This document shows positions 1 to 5,899 of a stretch of DNA of 6,412 nucleotides, piece after piece. This stretch comes from a candidate division LCP-89 bacterium. Its GTDB lineage: Bacteria > Electryoneota > B3-LCP. Numbering within the stretch: position 1 is the first letter of the stretch; every line of letters begins with the position of its first letter. The notes under the pieces are model-generated. The model made no database searches and was not told the DNA's origin. It saw only the letters and a program-made list of their open reading frames with translations. The translations under genes were made by a program, and so were the position numbers. The stretch is from the NCBI GenBank assembly GCA_025774735.1, contig JALGZU010000167.1:1-6412 (forward strand), written 5' to 3'.

Positions 1-223
1 GGGATATACCTATAAAAAACACGAAGTTGGTGATATAAATCCCCCAGAAGGTGGGGCGGTTCATCCCGGTTACGCCCAAACCGTTACGGAGTTGAAGGAT
101 GTAAGCTACGACTCCCCACAGAGTAATCAGTGAAAGGATCACTACCGTCCATCTAAATCCGCGGCCGCTATGAGTGATGGGTCTAATCAGCGCTTCATCG
201 CCGTATCCAGTTGCCTGGTTCAT
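1..223 (-). CDS. NrfD/QrcD-type membrane subunit, N-terminal part (partial)
   Basis: Polytopic membrane subunit of the NrfD/PsrC family, which anchors CISM-type respiratory complexes and exchanges electrons with the menaquinone pool. Only the first 74 residues are present; the frame runs off the window at position 1. After a soluble N-terminal stretch there is a hydrophobic helix at about residues 26-44. The family-typical segment GLGVTGMNRPTFWGIYITNF (residues 49-68) then leads into the second helix. The ATG at 223 is chosen because AAGGAG lies 8 bases upstream, inside the end of the preceding Fe-S gene. Only 3 bp separate the two genes, so translation is probably coupled. The motif makes the family assignment secure. 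The Qrc-like role is inferred from the neighbouring genes; ActC of alternative complex III or a polysulfide/thiosulfate reductase anchor are alternatives. Confidence 0.93.
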   Translation of the reverse strand, partial: MNQATGYGDEALIRPITHSGRGFRWTVVILSLITLWGVVAYILQLRNGLGVTGMNRPTFWGIYITNFVFFIGIS

Positions 224-226
224 GCC

Positions 227-910
227 CTATTCTCCTTCGCTCAAATAGTACACCTTGGGTTCCGTTCCCAGCTCCTCCAACTGACGAAAGGCGCGCTTCG
301 ACGTTGCCAACTCTGCCACCTGGCTATGGGGATCATCTAAATCACCGAAGGAGATCGCTTCCGCCGGACAGGTTTCCATACAGGCGGGGATGTAGTCGTC
401 CGGCGCCAATTCGCGCTTCTCCATCCGAGCGCGCTCACGAGCCTTAATCAGACGATGGTGGCAAAAGCTGCACTTTTCCACAACGCCTTTTTCGCGCACA
501 GAAACGTCCGGATTCAGAGCGCGCTTCTGACCCTTGCTCCAGGAAGGTTCATACCAGTTGAAGAACTTCGCCGAGTAGGGACAGTTGTTGGTGCAATACC
601 GGCATCCGATACAGCGCGGGTACACCTGGGCCACCAGTCCTTCCGGATTTTTATAGGTGGCTCTCACCGGACACACCTTGGTACAGGGAGGGTTGTCGCA
701 CTGCATGCAGGGTCGGGGTGCGACCTTCTGAATACCACCATGATCCTCACCCCCTTCCAGAGGGACCAATTCCATCCAGTAGATGGCTCTTTTTTCACCT
801 GCCTGGGCGGAACCGACCACCGGAACGTTGTTTTCCTGCCGACAGACGGCTGCACAAGTTCCGCAGCCGGTGCACTTGTCTAAATCTATCACCATTCCCC
901 AACGAGGCAT
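227..910 (-). CDS. Four-cluster ferredoxin-type electron transfer subunit (QrcC / PsrB-like)
   Basis: A 227-residue iron-sulfur subunit that passes electrons between the large Mo-family subunit and the NrfD membrane subunit. Sixteen cysteines fall into four groups: C13/C16/C19/C23, C68/C71/C76/C80, C100/C103/C106/C110, and the split set C147/C150/C177/C181. This is the standard four-cluster layout of the DmsB/PsrB/HybA family, and the length is typical. No cysteine of the pattern is missing, so the sequence itself does not point to a [3Fe-4S] cluster. There is no signal peptide; if the complex faces the periplasm, this subunit would have to be carried by the Tat signal of the large subunit (inference). 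The ATG at 910 has GGAG at 916-919, 5 bases upstream. It lies 40 bp after the large-subunit gene and 3 bp before the NrfD gene, clearly in the same operon. Confidence 0.95.
   Translation of the reverse strand: MPRWGMVIDLDKCTGCGTCAAVCRQENNVPVVGSAQAGEKRAIYWMELVPLEGGEDHGGIQKVAPRPCMQCDNPPCTKVCPVRATYKNPEGLVAQVYPRCIGCRYCTNNCPYSAKFFNWYEPSWSKGQKRALNPDVSVREKGVVEKCSFCHHRLIKARERARMEKRELAPDDYIPACMETCPAEAISFGDLDDPHSQVAELATSKRAFRQLEELGTEPKVYYLSEGE
232..237 (-). promoter_or_regulatory. Ribosome binding site of the NrfD-type gene
   Basis: AAGGAG on the minus strand, 8 bases before the ATG at 223. It lies within the last codons of the Fe-S subunit gene, an arrangement that suggests translational coupling of the two subunits. 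Confidence 0.75.
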
Positions 911-950
911 GAAGTCTCCGTTTCGATTAATGGATGAGATTGCTGCAAGA

Positions 951-3356
951 TTAGACCGGATATAATTTTACGCGCGTGCAGGTCAGAGCCGCAGATCCGG
1001 TTATTGGATCGGGCGCGAAGGGACGCAACGCGTTCGGGTTGACGCCGACACCCTTAGCCCAGCGTCCCAATTCGGTGTGTCCACCCCCCAGAGCAATGGC
1101 CACCGCCTCATTCGACGCGCCGGAATAGATCCGTACCGGCAGCTTGATCCGCCCCCTCGGTGATTCCACCCAGACCATGTCATTGTTCCTCAGCTTCAGT
1201 ATCTCTGCCGTTTCCCTTGAGATCTCGACCTTTGTTCCCCAGACATCCTGGTGTAAGGCATTCGGCATTTCCTGCATGGTCGAAAGCGCCGCACCGGTAT
1301 CACCGCGCCGGTACTGCGTTTCGTGCAGCATCAAAGCGTAGGGGAAAACCTTCTCATCACCTTCGAATGAGGCTTCCTCGTAGTGCGGGAGACAGAAATC
1401 TTCCGCCTGAGGTTCAGAGTGGGTGAATGCCGGGATGAAGTGGTCCTTGGTCCGCTCCAGTGTCCGGGAATAAAATTCAAATTTGCCCGATGGAGTACGA
1501 AAAACTTCGCGCCAACGCCCATGTGAATAGACCGGATCCCACCAGCCACCGTTCGTCTCCAGTTGTTTCCAGAACTGTTCGAAGCTCTCGTAACCCGGAT
1601 CCCTCCAGCCCATATTTTGCAGAGTCCTGAGCCATGACGGGTCAAATGAACCATTAGTGATATATCCAGAACCTGAACGATAGACTCCCGCCAGAGATTC
1701 TCGCAGATAGGCTCGGTAATTCTTCCAGGGAAAAGCCTCGGCAACTTCGCCTCCCAGCCGCTCGGTTAGAGCCAGGATGATGTCACCCGCTGATCGTGAC
1801 TCCCCTGCTGGTAGAGTCGAAGGCTTTCGCAATCCCAATGTGCGCCGGAGAGCGGCGCCCGGCGGCGTGACACCGTCGCCCCACTCTTCCAGGAACGTTG
1901 TCGTGGGCAGAATGATATCCGCCCAGGCAGAGGTTTCATCCGGGAGGTTCGTCATGACAACGAGATGCTGTAAATACTTTAAAGCCTCCTTCATCTTCTC
2001 GGCTTCAGGGAAGCTGTAAAAGGGATTGCCTCCCATTACAATCAGCATATCCAACCGGTAGGGTTTTCCCAGGAAAAGGTTCTCCGGGAGCCTGTTTGGA
2101 GTGCTGGCAGCGAGAGGATTGTAAACTGAACCTGCACCATCAGCACGCGGTTGCTCCAATCCTTTACGAGCAATTTGATCCGGTTTCGGTTCAGGAAATT
2201 CCGTGTACGGTACGGGTTGTTGGACTAAAATCCCGCCGGGACGGTCGATCGCCCCTCCAAGAGCGTTCAGAGCATGTATTGCCATCTTTGTATAGGTTGT
2301 AGATGACGTCTCTCCAAAGTCTCCCGTGGGGATCGCCACCGAGGGTTTACGGGTGGCGAAGTCGTGAGCCAGTTGATCGATGACCGTGACCGGAATACCG
2401 GTGATTTTGGATACACGATATACAGTGTAATCTCTGAGAATCAGAGACTTGAAGCCCAGGTGAAATTTACCGCTTTTATCGTGCCAGTCTTCGAAGCCAA
2501 ATGTCTGTCGGCGGATAAAATCTGCATCATAAAGACCGCGCTTGATAAGGATGTAAGCGATGCCCAGCGCTAAAGCCCCTTCCGTACCGGGCTTGATGGG
2601 GATCCACTGGTCGGCTTTGCGGCCGGTCTGCGTAAGGTGTGGTTCGATCTGTACCCAACGCCCCCGTGTAGCCGGGCGGCCCCGGCGGAACCTGCTATAG
2701 GCGCCGTTGAAATGCACCGGCGCCGGACCACTGCCCAGCAGGTCGGCACCGAAGCAGAGGACAAAATTACTGTTTTCAATATCGTACCCTTCGGGCTCCG
2801 ATACACCCTGCATCAGCCGGATCGCCGGATTTGCCGGGTAGCCCAGGTCAAGGGTCAAATCATTCGGAGAACCGAAGGCCTGTAAAAAACGCGAGCTCAA
2901 TCGCCCGAGGCTGTTGTGCGCATCCCGGCGGAGTATCCCCAATTTTTCCGCTCCGCGCTCCCTGACCTCGTACAGATTAGAAGCGATTTCAGATAGGGCA
3001 TCATCCCAGCTTATCGGTTCAAACTTCCCGGAGCCACGCTCTCCTGAACGCTTCAAGGGCTGTAGAATCCGGTCGGGATGATGTAGCTCTTCGAGCAGAG
3101 CTGTGCCGCGGGCGCAAATATGTCCCCGGTTGACCGGGTGAAGGGGATTGCCGGAAATGCTCACCGCCTGACCACCGACCTTTCTGACCCTTAGACTGCA
3201 ACTGTTGGGACAAACACCGCATAAACTCAGGGCGACTTCTTCCAGCGGAGGTATCTCGTGTGACTCATGCACCAGTGCCCGGCTCAGACCGGGTGAAAAA
3301 AGAGGTAATGCCAGGCAGGCTCCGCCCATGGATTTCAGAAACTTCCGACGCTGCAT
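951..3356 (-). CDS. Tat-exported molybdopterin-oxidoreductase-family large subunit, apparently lacking the Mo ligand (QrcB-like)
   Basis: An 801-residue large subunit of the complex iron-sulfur molybdoenzyme superfamily. Residues 2-23 form a Tat signal peptide (RRKFLKSM followed by a hydrophobic stretch), so the protein acts outside the cytoplasmic membrane. The N-terminal [4Fe-4S] ligands are present as C46/C49/C53/C81, followed by CARG. The pterin-binding body follows, with landmarks such as WDDAL (117-121), FGADLLGS (202-209), MGGNPFYSFP (441-450) and the motif ADIILPTTTFLEEWG (479-493). The C-terminal molybdopterin-dinucleotide-binding domain covers about 670-800. Where catalytic relatives have the Mo-ligating Cys, Ser or Asp (after FGSPN at 161-165), this protein reads LDLGYPAN, placing Gly172 at the ligand position. 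This resembles QrcB and ActB, which carry no Mo. Start: ATG at 3356 with GAGGA 4 bases upstream, 8 bp after the cytochrome gene. A PsrA/PhsA-type reductase cannot be excluded without alignment. Confidence 0.93.
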   Translation of the reverse strand: MQRRKFLKSMGGACLALPLFSPGLSRALVHESHEIPPLEEVALSLCGVCPNSCSLRVRKVGGQAVSISGNPLHPVNRGHICARGTALLEELHHPDRILQPLKRSGERGSGKFEPISWDDALSEIASNLYEVRERGAEKLGILRRDAHNSLGRLSSRFLQAFGSPNDLTLDLGYPANPAIRLMQGVSEPEGYDIENSNFVLCFGADLLGSGPAPVHFNGAYSRFRRGRPATRGRWVQIEPHLTQTGRKADQWIPIKPGTEGALALGIAYILIKRGLYDADFIRRQTFGFEDWHDKSGKFHLGFKSLILRDYTVYRVSKITGIPVTVIDQLAHDFATRKPSVAIPTGDFGETSSTTYTKMAIHALNALGGAIDRPGGILVQQPVPYTEFPEPKPDQIARKGLEQPRADGAGSVYNPLAASTPNRLPENLFLGKPYRLDMLIVMGGNPFYSFPEAEKMKEALKYLQHLVVMTNLPDETSAWADIILPTTTFLEEWGDGVTPPGAALRRTLGLRKPSTLPAGESRSAGDIILALTERLGGEVAEAFPWKNYRAYLRESLAGVYRSGSGYITNGSFDPSWLRTLQNMGWRDPGYESFEQFWKQLETNGGWWDPVYSHGRWREVFRTPSGKFEFYSRTLERTKDHFIPAFTHSEPQAEDFCLPHYEEASFEGDEKVFPYALMLHETQYRRGDTGAALSTMQEMPNALHQDVWGTKVEISRETAEILKLRNNDMVWVESPRGRIKLPVRIYSGASNEAVAIALGGGHTELGRWAKGVGVNPNALRPFAPDPITGSAALTCTRVKLYPV

Positions 3357-3360
3357 AGGA

Positions 3361-3365
3361 TCCTC
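3361..3365 (-). promoter_or_regulatory. Ribosome binding site of the large-subunit gene
   Basis: GAGGA on the minus strand, 4 bases before the ATG at 3356. It supports this start codon and falls in the 8-bp gap after the cytochrome stop codon. Confidence 0.6.
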
Positions 3366-3859
3366 TATCTATGACAACTCAAACAGTCGTTGTAAACATT
3401 ATTTTGTTCGTGACACTTCATGCATCTTTCCATCGAGATGCGGATTGCCGGTTTCGTGGGAGGCTTATTCCGCTCGGCGATGGCGCCGTGACAGGTGGAG
3501 CATTCCAGGGTTCCGGCCTTGACGTGCCTTTGATGCGAGAAATACACATGATCCGGCACGCGGTAAATCCTTTCCCAGTATAACTGCCCTCCGTCGGCCT
3601 GAAGGGAGCGCAGTTTTTCCTCTTCGGGATTTTCCGTCAGCGGCTCTTCGTGACAGGTTAGACAAAGGTCTAAATCCGGGAGCCCGGCGAACGTTTGCGT
3701 TTCCACGTACATGTGGCAGTCGCTGCAACTTAATCCGACCTCGTCGATGTGTTTCTGGTGGTTGAAGCGGATGGGTTGTCGGGCGAAGGCGTAAAGTCCG
3801 AGCGCCATCAATGTGATAGTCATAAACCCGAAGGTTACCAAGTAATTTCGTCCCGTCAT
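3365..3859 (-). CDS. Membrane-anchored pentahaem cytochrome c (QrcA/ActA-like, cytochrome c3/c7 family)
   Basis: A 164-residue multihaem cytochrome that would exchange electrons between the membrane complex and periplasmic partners. An uncleaved hydrophobic helix at about residues 6-25 anchors it. Five CXXCH haem sites follow: C45-H49, C66-H70, C120-H124, C146-H150 and C159-H163. There are exactly five further histidines (H34, H37, H104, H109, H112), partly in FNHQKH and FSHQRH motifs typical of c7/c3 cytochromes, which is enough for bis-His ligation of every haem. The frame stays open to a TTG at 3883 that would overlap the upstream gene by 4 bases. I prefer the ATG at 3859 because GAGGAG (3870-3875) sits 10 bases before it. 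The five haems match ActA of alternative complex III, whereas QrcA of Desulfovibrio is described as hexahaem. The gene lies 8 bp before the large-subunit gene. Confidence 0.92.
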   Translation of the reverse strand: MTGRNYLVTFGFMTITLMALGLYAFARQPIRFNHQKHIDEVGLSCSDCHMYVETQTFAGLPDLDLCLTCHEEPLTENPEEEKLRSLQADGGQLYWERIYRVPDHVYFSHQRHVKAGTLECSTCHGAIAERNKPPTKPAIRISMERCMKCHEQNNVYNDCLSCHR

Positions 3860-3869
3860 TCTGGTTTGA

Positions 3870-3875
3870 CTCCTC
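3870..3875 (-). promoter_or_regulatory. Ribosome binding site deciding the cytochrome start
   Basis: GAGGAG on the minus strand, 10 bases before the ATG at 3859 and downstream of the alternative TTG at 3883. Its position favours the ATG as the true start. Confidence 0.6.
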
Positions 3876-3879
3876 GGTC

Positions 3880-4326
3880 TCAATGAGTACTTTTTGCTTG
3901 TTTGGAGCAGCGAATAGCCTCTTTGAGGACTTTAATAATTTCGTTTTCGTCCACCGGCTTCATGATGTAATAGAATATCCCCTTACTGCGGATCTCCCGC
4001 TCTAATGCCAGTGAATCGGCATCGCCGTTTTTTTCTTCCGCAGCCATGATGATTACCTTCAGGTCCGGATCGATCTTCTGCAGAATCGAAATGGCCTGGA
4101 TGACGTTCAGCTCATCCGATGAAATCTTCTTGTCAAAGGACAACAAAATCACATGAAACGCGCCCCGCTTAACCAGAAGCAGCGCTTCGCTGATTTTAGA
4201 AGCGAGGGCGATTTCGTATTGATCTGCTAAAAGGTCGAACATTCTCTGTCGTTCGGTTGCATCACCCTCGCAGATCAAGATCACCGGCTGCTGTTGCTCT
4301 TCAGCGTTTCGTTCCTTTGGAGCCAT
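3880..4326 (-). CDS. Stand-alone receiver-like protein lacking the phosphoacceptor Asp (pseudo-receiver)
   Basis: A 148-residue single-domain protein with the response-regulator receiver pattern and no output domain. The first beta strand is PVILICEGD (14-22), and the C-terminal signature IMKPVDENEIIKVLKEA (121-137) contains the conserved Lys123-Pro124. The phosphorylation machinery looks eroded. The normal acidic pair is reduced to E20 and D22. The strand that should end in the phosphoacceptor Asp reads HVILLSFD (58-65), with Ser63 at that position. The conserved Thr/Ser reads Ala95 in VIIMAAE. An Asp lies two residues late (D65), so an offset acceptor is conceivable. It is the first gene of the respiratory operon, ending 20 bp before the cytochrome start. 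The ATG at 4326 has no clear ribosome-binding site, but it is the last plausible start before the first beta strand. A role as a regulatory or protein-interaction module for the complex is inference. Confidence 0.82.
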   Translation of the reverse strand: MAPKERNAEEQQQPVILICEGDATERQRMFDLLADQYEIALASKISEALLLVKRGAFHVILLSFDKKISSDELNVIQAISILQKIDPDLKVIIMAAEEKNGDADSLALEREIRSKGIFYYIMKPVDENEIIKVLKEAIRCSKQAKSTH

Positions 4327-4374
4327 CGAGTAATTAGTAAATCCAGGAATTCAGTACTTTCTTATCCTGATATT

Positions 4375-4390
4375 TACAAAACTCAAGCCA
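4375..4390 (-). promoter_or_regulatory. Weak sigma54-like element upstream of the respiratory operon
   Basis: The minus strand reads TGGCTTGAGTTTTGTA. This matches the -24/-12 layout (TGGCAC, five bases, TTGCA) in spacing, but it has GT instead of the nearly invariant GC at -12 and TT instead of AC near -24. It lies 49 bases before the receiver-like gene. No convincing sigma70 promoter was found for the operon in this gap. Treat it only as a candidate. Confidence 0.15.
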
Positions 4391-4397
4391 CAAAAAT

Positions 4398-4426
4398 TTG
4401 AAGATGCCTTATAATTGTTTTATAAT
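4398..4426 (+). promoter_or_regulatory. Candidate sigma70-type promoter on the plus strand
   Basis: TTGAAG at 4398-4403 and TATAAT at 4421-4426 are separated by exactly 17 bp, a near-consensus arrangement pointing into the junction region. The surroundings are AT-rich, which raises the chance of a false match. A transcript would start near 4433 and run through the inverted-repeat cluster, the doubtful ORF and the transposase remnant. Confidence 0.4.
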
Positions 4427-4467
4427 GACTTCACAGAATAGTAGCAGGGAGATCTGCCTCAAATATA

Positions 4468-4520
4468 ATCGGGCAAAATTTCCTATATCAGGCATTATGC
4501 CCGATCCCGAAATGCCCGAT
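4468..4520. repeat. Inverted repeat ATCGGGCA with two identical opposing arms
   Basis: ATCGGGCA at 4468-4475 is matched by its reverse complement TGCCCGAT twice, at 4498-4505 and 4513-4520. RNA from the plus strand could form one of two mutually exclusive 8-bp stems, with loops of 22 or 37 bases. No T-run follows, so it does not look like an intrinsic terminator. It could be a protein-binding operator, a leader structure or a chance match. Confidence 0.4.
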
Positions 4521-4697
4521 ACTTCAGGATGCGGCTTTTGGAAAGCTCTATTTGATTTGGGGCGGATTGGGCGGAACGATGATGAAGGTCTCGGCGGATT
4601 ACTTATGGATGGGGACTATGCTCATTTGATGGGGATGGAGATCACAGATCGCGATTTAGTTTTAGTAATAGACGACGTATTTAAGATAGCGCCTTAG
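4497..4697 (+). CDS. Doubtful hypothetical protein, unknown function
   Basis: An open frame that I do not recognise. It is open from at least 4398, but the upstream ATG at 4425 overlaps the -10 box of the candidate promoter. The ATG at 4497, with a weak AGG a few bases before it, is therefore a safer start and gives 66 residues. The product would be acidic and Gly/Asp-rich, with an MPD repeat near its start and a hydrophobic, charged C-terminus (DRDLVLVIDDVFKIAP). There are no cofactor motifs, signal peptide or membrane helix. It may be a real small gene, the rest of a decayed gene, or noncoding. It lies between the respiratory operon and a transposase remnant on the opposite strand to both gene groups, so context gives no functional clue. 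Confidence 0.2.
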   Translation: MPDPEMPDTSGCGFWKALFDLGRIGRNDDEGLGGLLMDGDYAHLMGMEITDRDLVLVIDDVFKIAP

Positions 4698-4736
4698 CAG
4701 AATTTGTGTTCTTACAGGGGATGGAATCGGTTCTGA

Positions 4737-4958
4737 AAGGAAATTGACAACTTTGTGGACTACTACAACCATGATCGTTATCACGAATCGCTGGAGAATC
4801 TGACGCCGGCTGACGTCTATTTTGGCAGGGGAAAGAAGATCTTAAATCAGAGGGAATTAGTTAAACGCAGAATTTTACAGGCGAGAAAACAGTACAATTT
4901 AAACAACCGGAAAGAGACAGCGTCCTTAACTCTGGTAACCACCGAATCTCTCCCTTAA
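4737..4958 (+). pseudogene. C-terminal remnant of an integrase-core transposase (IS3/IS481-like)
   Basis: About 73 residues that match the end of rve-type transposases. The characteristic stretch FVDYYNHDRYHESLENLTP is followed by ADVYFGRGKKIL and a basic tail. In complete relatives this segment follows the last catalytic Glu of the DDE core. Here the homology begins right after an in-frame TGA at 4734-4736, and no DDE motif or DNA-binding domain can be read upstream in any frame. The frame could be entered at a GTG at 4755, but such a product could not be a transposase. The piece is therefore the relic of an insertion sequence. Its exact family cannot be fixed from the C-terminus alone. Confidence 0.8.
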
Positions 4959-4985
4959 CTTTTCAGCAGAATTGTCCGAAAGGCT

Positions 4986-5019
4986 CTGATGACGTACAGT
5001 CTAAGGCTGGATTCATCAG
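4986..5019. repeat. Inverted repeat CTGATGA / TCATCAG
   Basis: CTGATGA at 4986-4992 pairs with TCATCAG at 5013-5019 across a 20-base loop. It lies in the 126-bp gap between the transposase remnant and the end of the 95-residue gene. No T-run follows on either strand, so a terminator is not supported. Part of it could be the worn right end of the insertion sequence. The rest of this gap (4959-5084) holds nothing else I can identify. Confidence 0.25.
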
Positions 5020-5084
5020 GTTTCCCATTCATTAAAGACTGCCCGTTACTCTATACCTGAGCCAGAATATATAAACCGCACAAG

Positions 5085-5372
5085 TCAGGGATTATTTTCT
5101 TCACCGAACAGTTTTTCAACCAGCATGGTCAGGATTGGGCCGGCCTGGTCAATGATCGCTGCGCTGTGGATCCAGCCGCCACCGTTATGTCCTTGTACCA
5201 GGATGGCTTTGCCCTCATAGTCCTGCAGGTTGATCTCATCGGATTCAGGGGATCTCGCCTCTTGCATCTGTATCCTGGTCAACCTGGCGCTGCCTTCCGG
5301 CTGTTGCTCTGACTGCAGAATTTGAAACATGCCCGTCTTTACGATGCCTAAGAATTGTTGGAAGTCTTTCAT
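5085..5372 (-). CDS. Uncharacterised 95-residue protein with a conserved-looking GHNGGGWIHSA core
   Basis: A small soluble protein of unknown function. The N-terminal third (1-35) is amphipathic and includes FLGIVKTGMFQIL. The middle is a polar linker. The C-terminal half (about 46-90) reads like a compact conserved domain: INLQDYEGKAILVQGHNGGG, then WIHSAAIIDQAGPILTMLVEKLF. The YEGKAILVQG strand followed by a Gly-rich turn would suit a small beta-barrel (OB-like) fold, but that is a guess. There is no signal peptide, cysteine or membrane helix. The ATG at 5372 lacks a strong ribosome-binding site (GAGACC 6-11 bases upstream). It is the last gene of the minus-strand group, 85 bp after the DUF1360-like gene, so it may have its own promoter in the AT-rich gap. 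Confidence 0.75.
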   Translation of the reverse strand: MKDFQQFLGIVKTGMFQILQSEQQPEGSARLTRIQMQEARSPESDEINLQDYEGKAILVQGHNGGGWIHSAAIIDQAGPILTMLVEKLFGEENNP

Positions 5373-5457
5373 GGTAGGTCTCAGCGATAAATTTATATGG
5401 TAAATTTATTTCATTGTGAGAAAGTGCGGTTCTCTCGCTAGCTATACGGAAGTATTT

Positions 5458-5763
5458 TTATTTCCCGGTCTTTTCCATTAGCCAGCATAGTATAACCCAC
5501 TGAAAGCCGCTCAACCAGGCGATGATAACGGCTGTGAGCAGGTAGTCCAAAACCTCCCACGCCGATACGATGATTCTCGGCCGGTAGAGTGCGACCAGAC
5601 CGAAGGCGATCCAGTAACCGAAACAGTAAGCGCAGGAGAATAACTCACCGAAGAGAGTGCTTTTGCCTGCGATCCATTTCCTGAGCGGCAGAAAGAGCTT
5701 CGTTTCGGTTACCGTGAAGGAGATGGAAGCGGTAACGAATGAAAGATAGATAACCTGTTCCAT
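5458..5763 (-). CDS. Small multi-pass membrane protein, DUF1360-like
   Basis: A 101-residue integral membrane protein. Hydrophobic helices lie at about 3-19, 42-60 and 68-96 (the last may be two). Between the first two is the pattern TETKLFLPLRKWI, then GELFSCAYCFGYWIAF, with a CXXC pair at C44/C47 at the start of the second helix. This combination of an (T)E(T)..PLR element and a SC-x2-C-x-G-x-W motif resembles the DUF1360 family, whose members are about this size and have no known biochemical role; some occur in phage genomes. The gene follows the amidase and the possible 22-codon ORF on the same strand. A holin-like or cell-envelope role is therefore possible but unproven. The ATG at 5763 has only a weak upstream purine stretch. 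Confidence 0.78.
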   Translation of the reverse strand: MEQVIYLSFVTASISFTVTETKLFLPLRKWIAGKSTLFGELFSCAYCFGYWIAFGLVALYRPRIIVSAWEVLDYLLTAVIIAWLSGFQWVILCWLMEKTGK

Positions 5764-5795
5764 CTTAGGTTGTCATCTTTCCGAATGCTCTTAAG

Positions 5796-5864
5796 TCAAC
5801 ACCCTCTGCTGCAGTGGGTTACGGGGCGGAGCATATATTTTTTAGTCCAGGGATCAATCGCCAT
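5796..5864 (-). CDS. Possible 22-codon small ORF
   Basis: A short frame starting at an ATG preceded by AGGAG (5871-5875) with an ideal 6-base spacer, a much better initiation site than those of its two downstream neighbours. It encodes MAIDPWTKKY, then MLRPVTHCSRGC, and ends at TGA. The product is basic and has a Cys pair near the C-terminus. It sits between the amidase and the DUF1360-like gene on the same strand. It could be a genuine microprotein, a leader peptide coupling translation to the membrane protein, or the stub of a gene truncated by frameshift. None of the frames after the stop continues it for long. I recognise no homologue. Confidence 0.4.
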   Translation of the reverse strand: MAIDPWTKKYMLRPVTHCSRGC

Positions 5865-5870
5865 TGATAT

Positions 5871-5875
5871 CTCCT
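5871..5875 (-). promoter_or_regulatory. Ribosome binding site of the 22-codon ORF
   Basis: AGGAG on the minus strand, 6 bases upstream of the ATG at 5864 and 24 bases downstream of the amidase stop codon. It is the main support for translation of the small ORF. Confidence 0.5.
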
Positions 5876-5899
5876 GCTGAAAATACAAACAGATCCAGT

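Noticed and set aside
455..883. 142-codon plus-strand open frame
   Set aside because: It is wholly antisense to the four-cluster ferredoxin gene, whose cysteine pattern leaves no doubt about the coding strand; the frame has no recognisable motif.
1331..1744. 137-codon minus-strand open frame inside the large-subunit gene
   Set aside because: It is an alternate-frame shadow of the oxidoreductase, rich in Arg and Ser and without domain features.
3860..3883. TTG start giving the cytochrome eight extra residues
   Set aside because: The ribosome-binding site GAGGAG lies between the TTG and the ATG at 3859, so it fits the ATG; the extra residues add nothing to the membrane anchor.
4398..4700. Minus-strand coding sequence in the junction region
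   Set aside because: The minus-strand frames are interrupted by stops and give Ser/Pro-rich sequence typical of antisense translation.
4986..5019. Intrinsic terminator between the transposase remnant and the 95-residue gene
   Set aside because: The 7-bp stem has a 20-base loop and no T-run on either strand.
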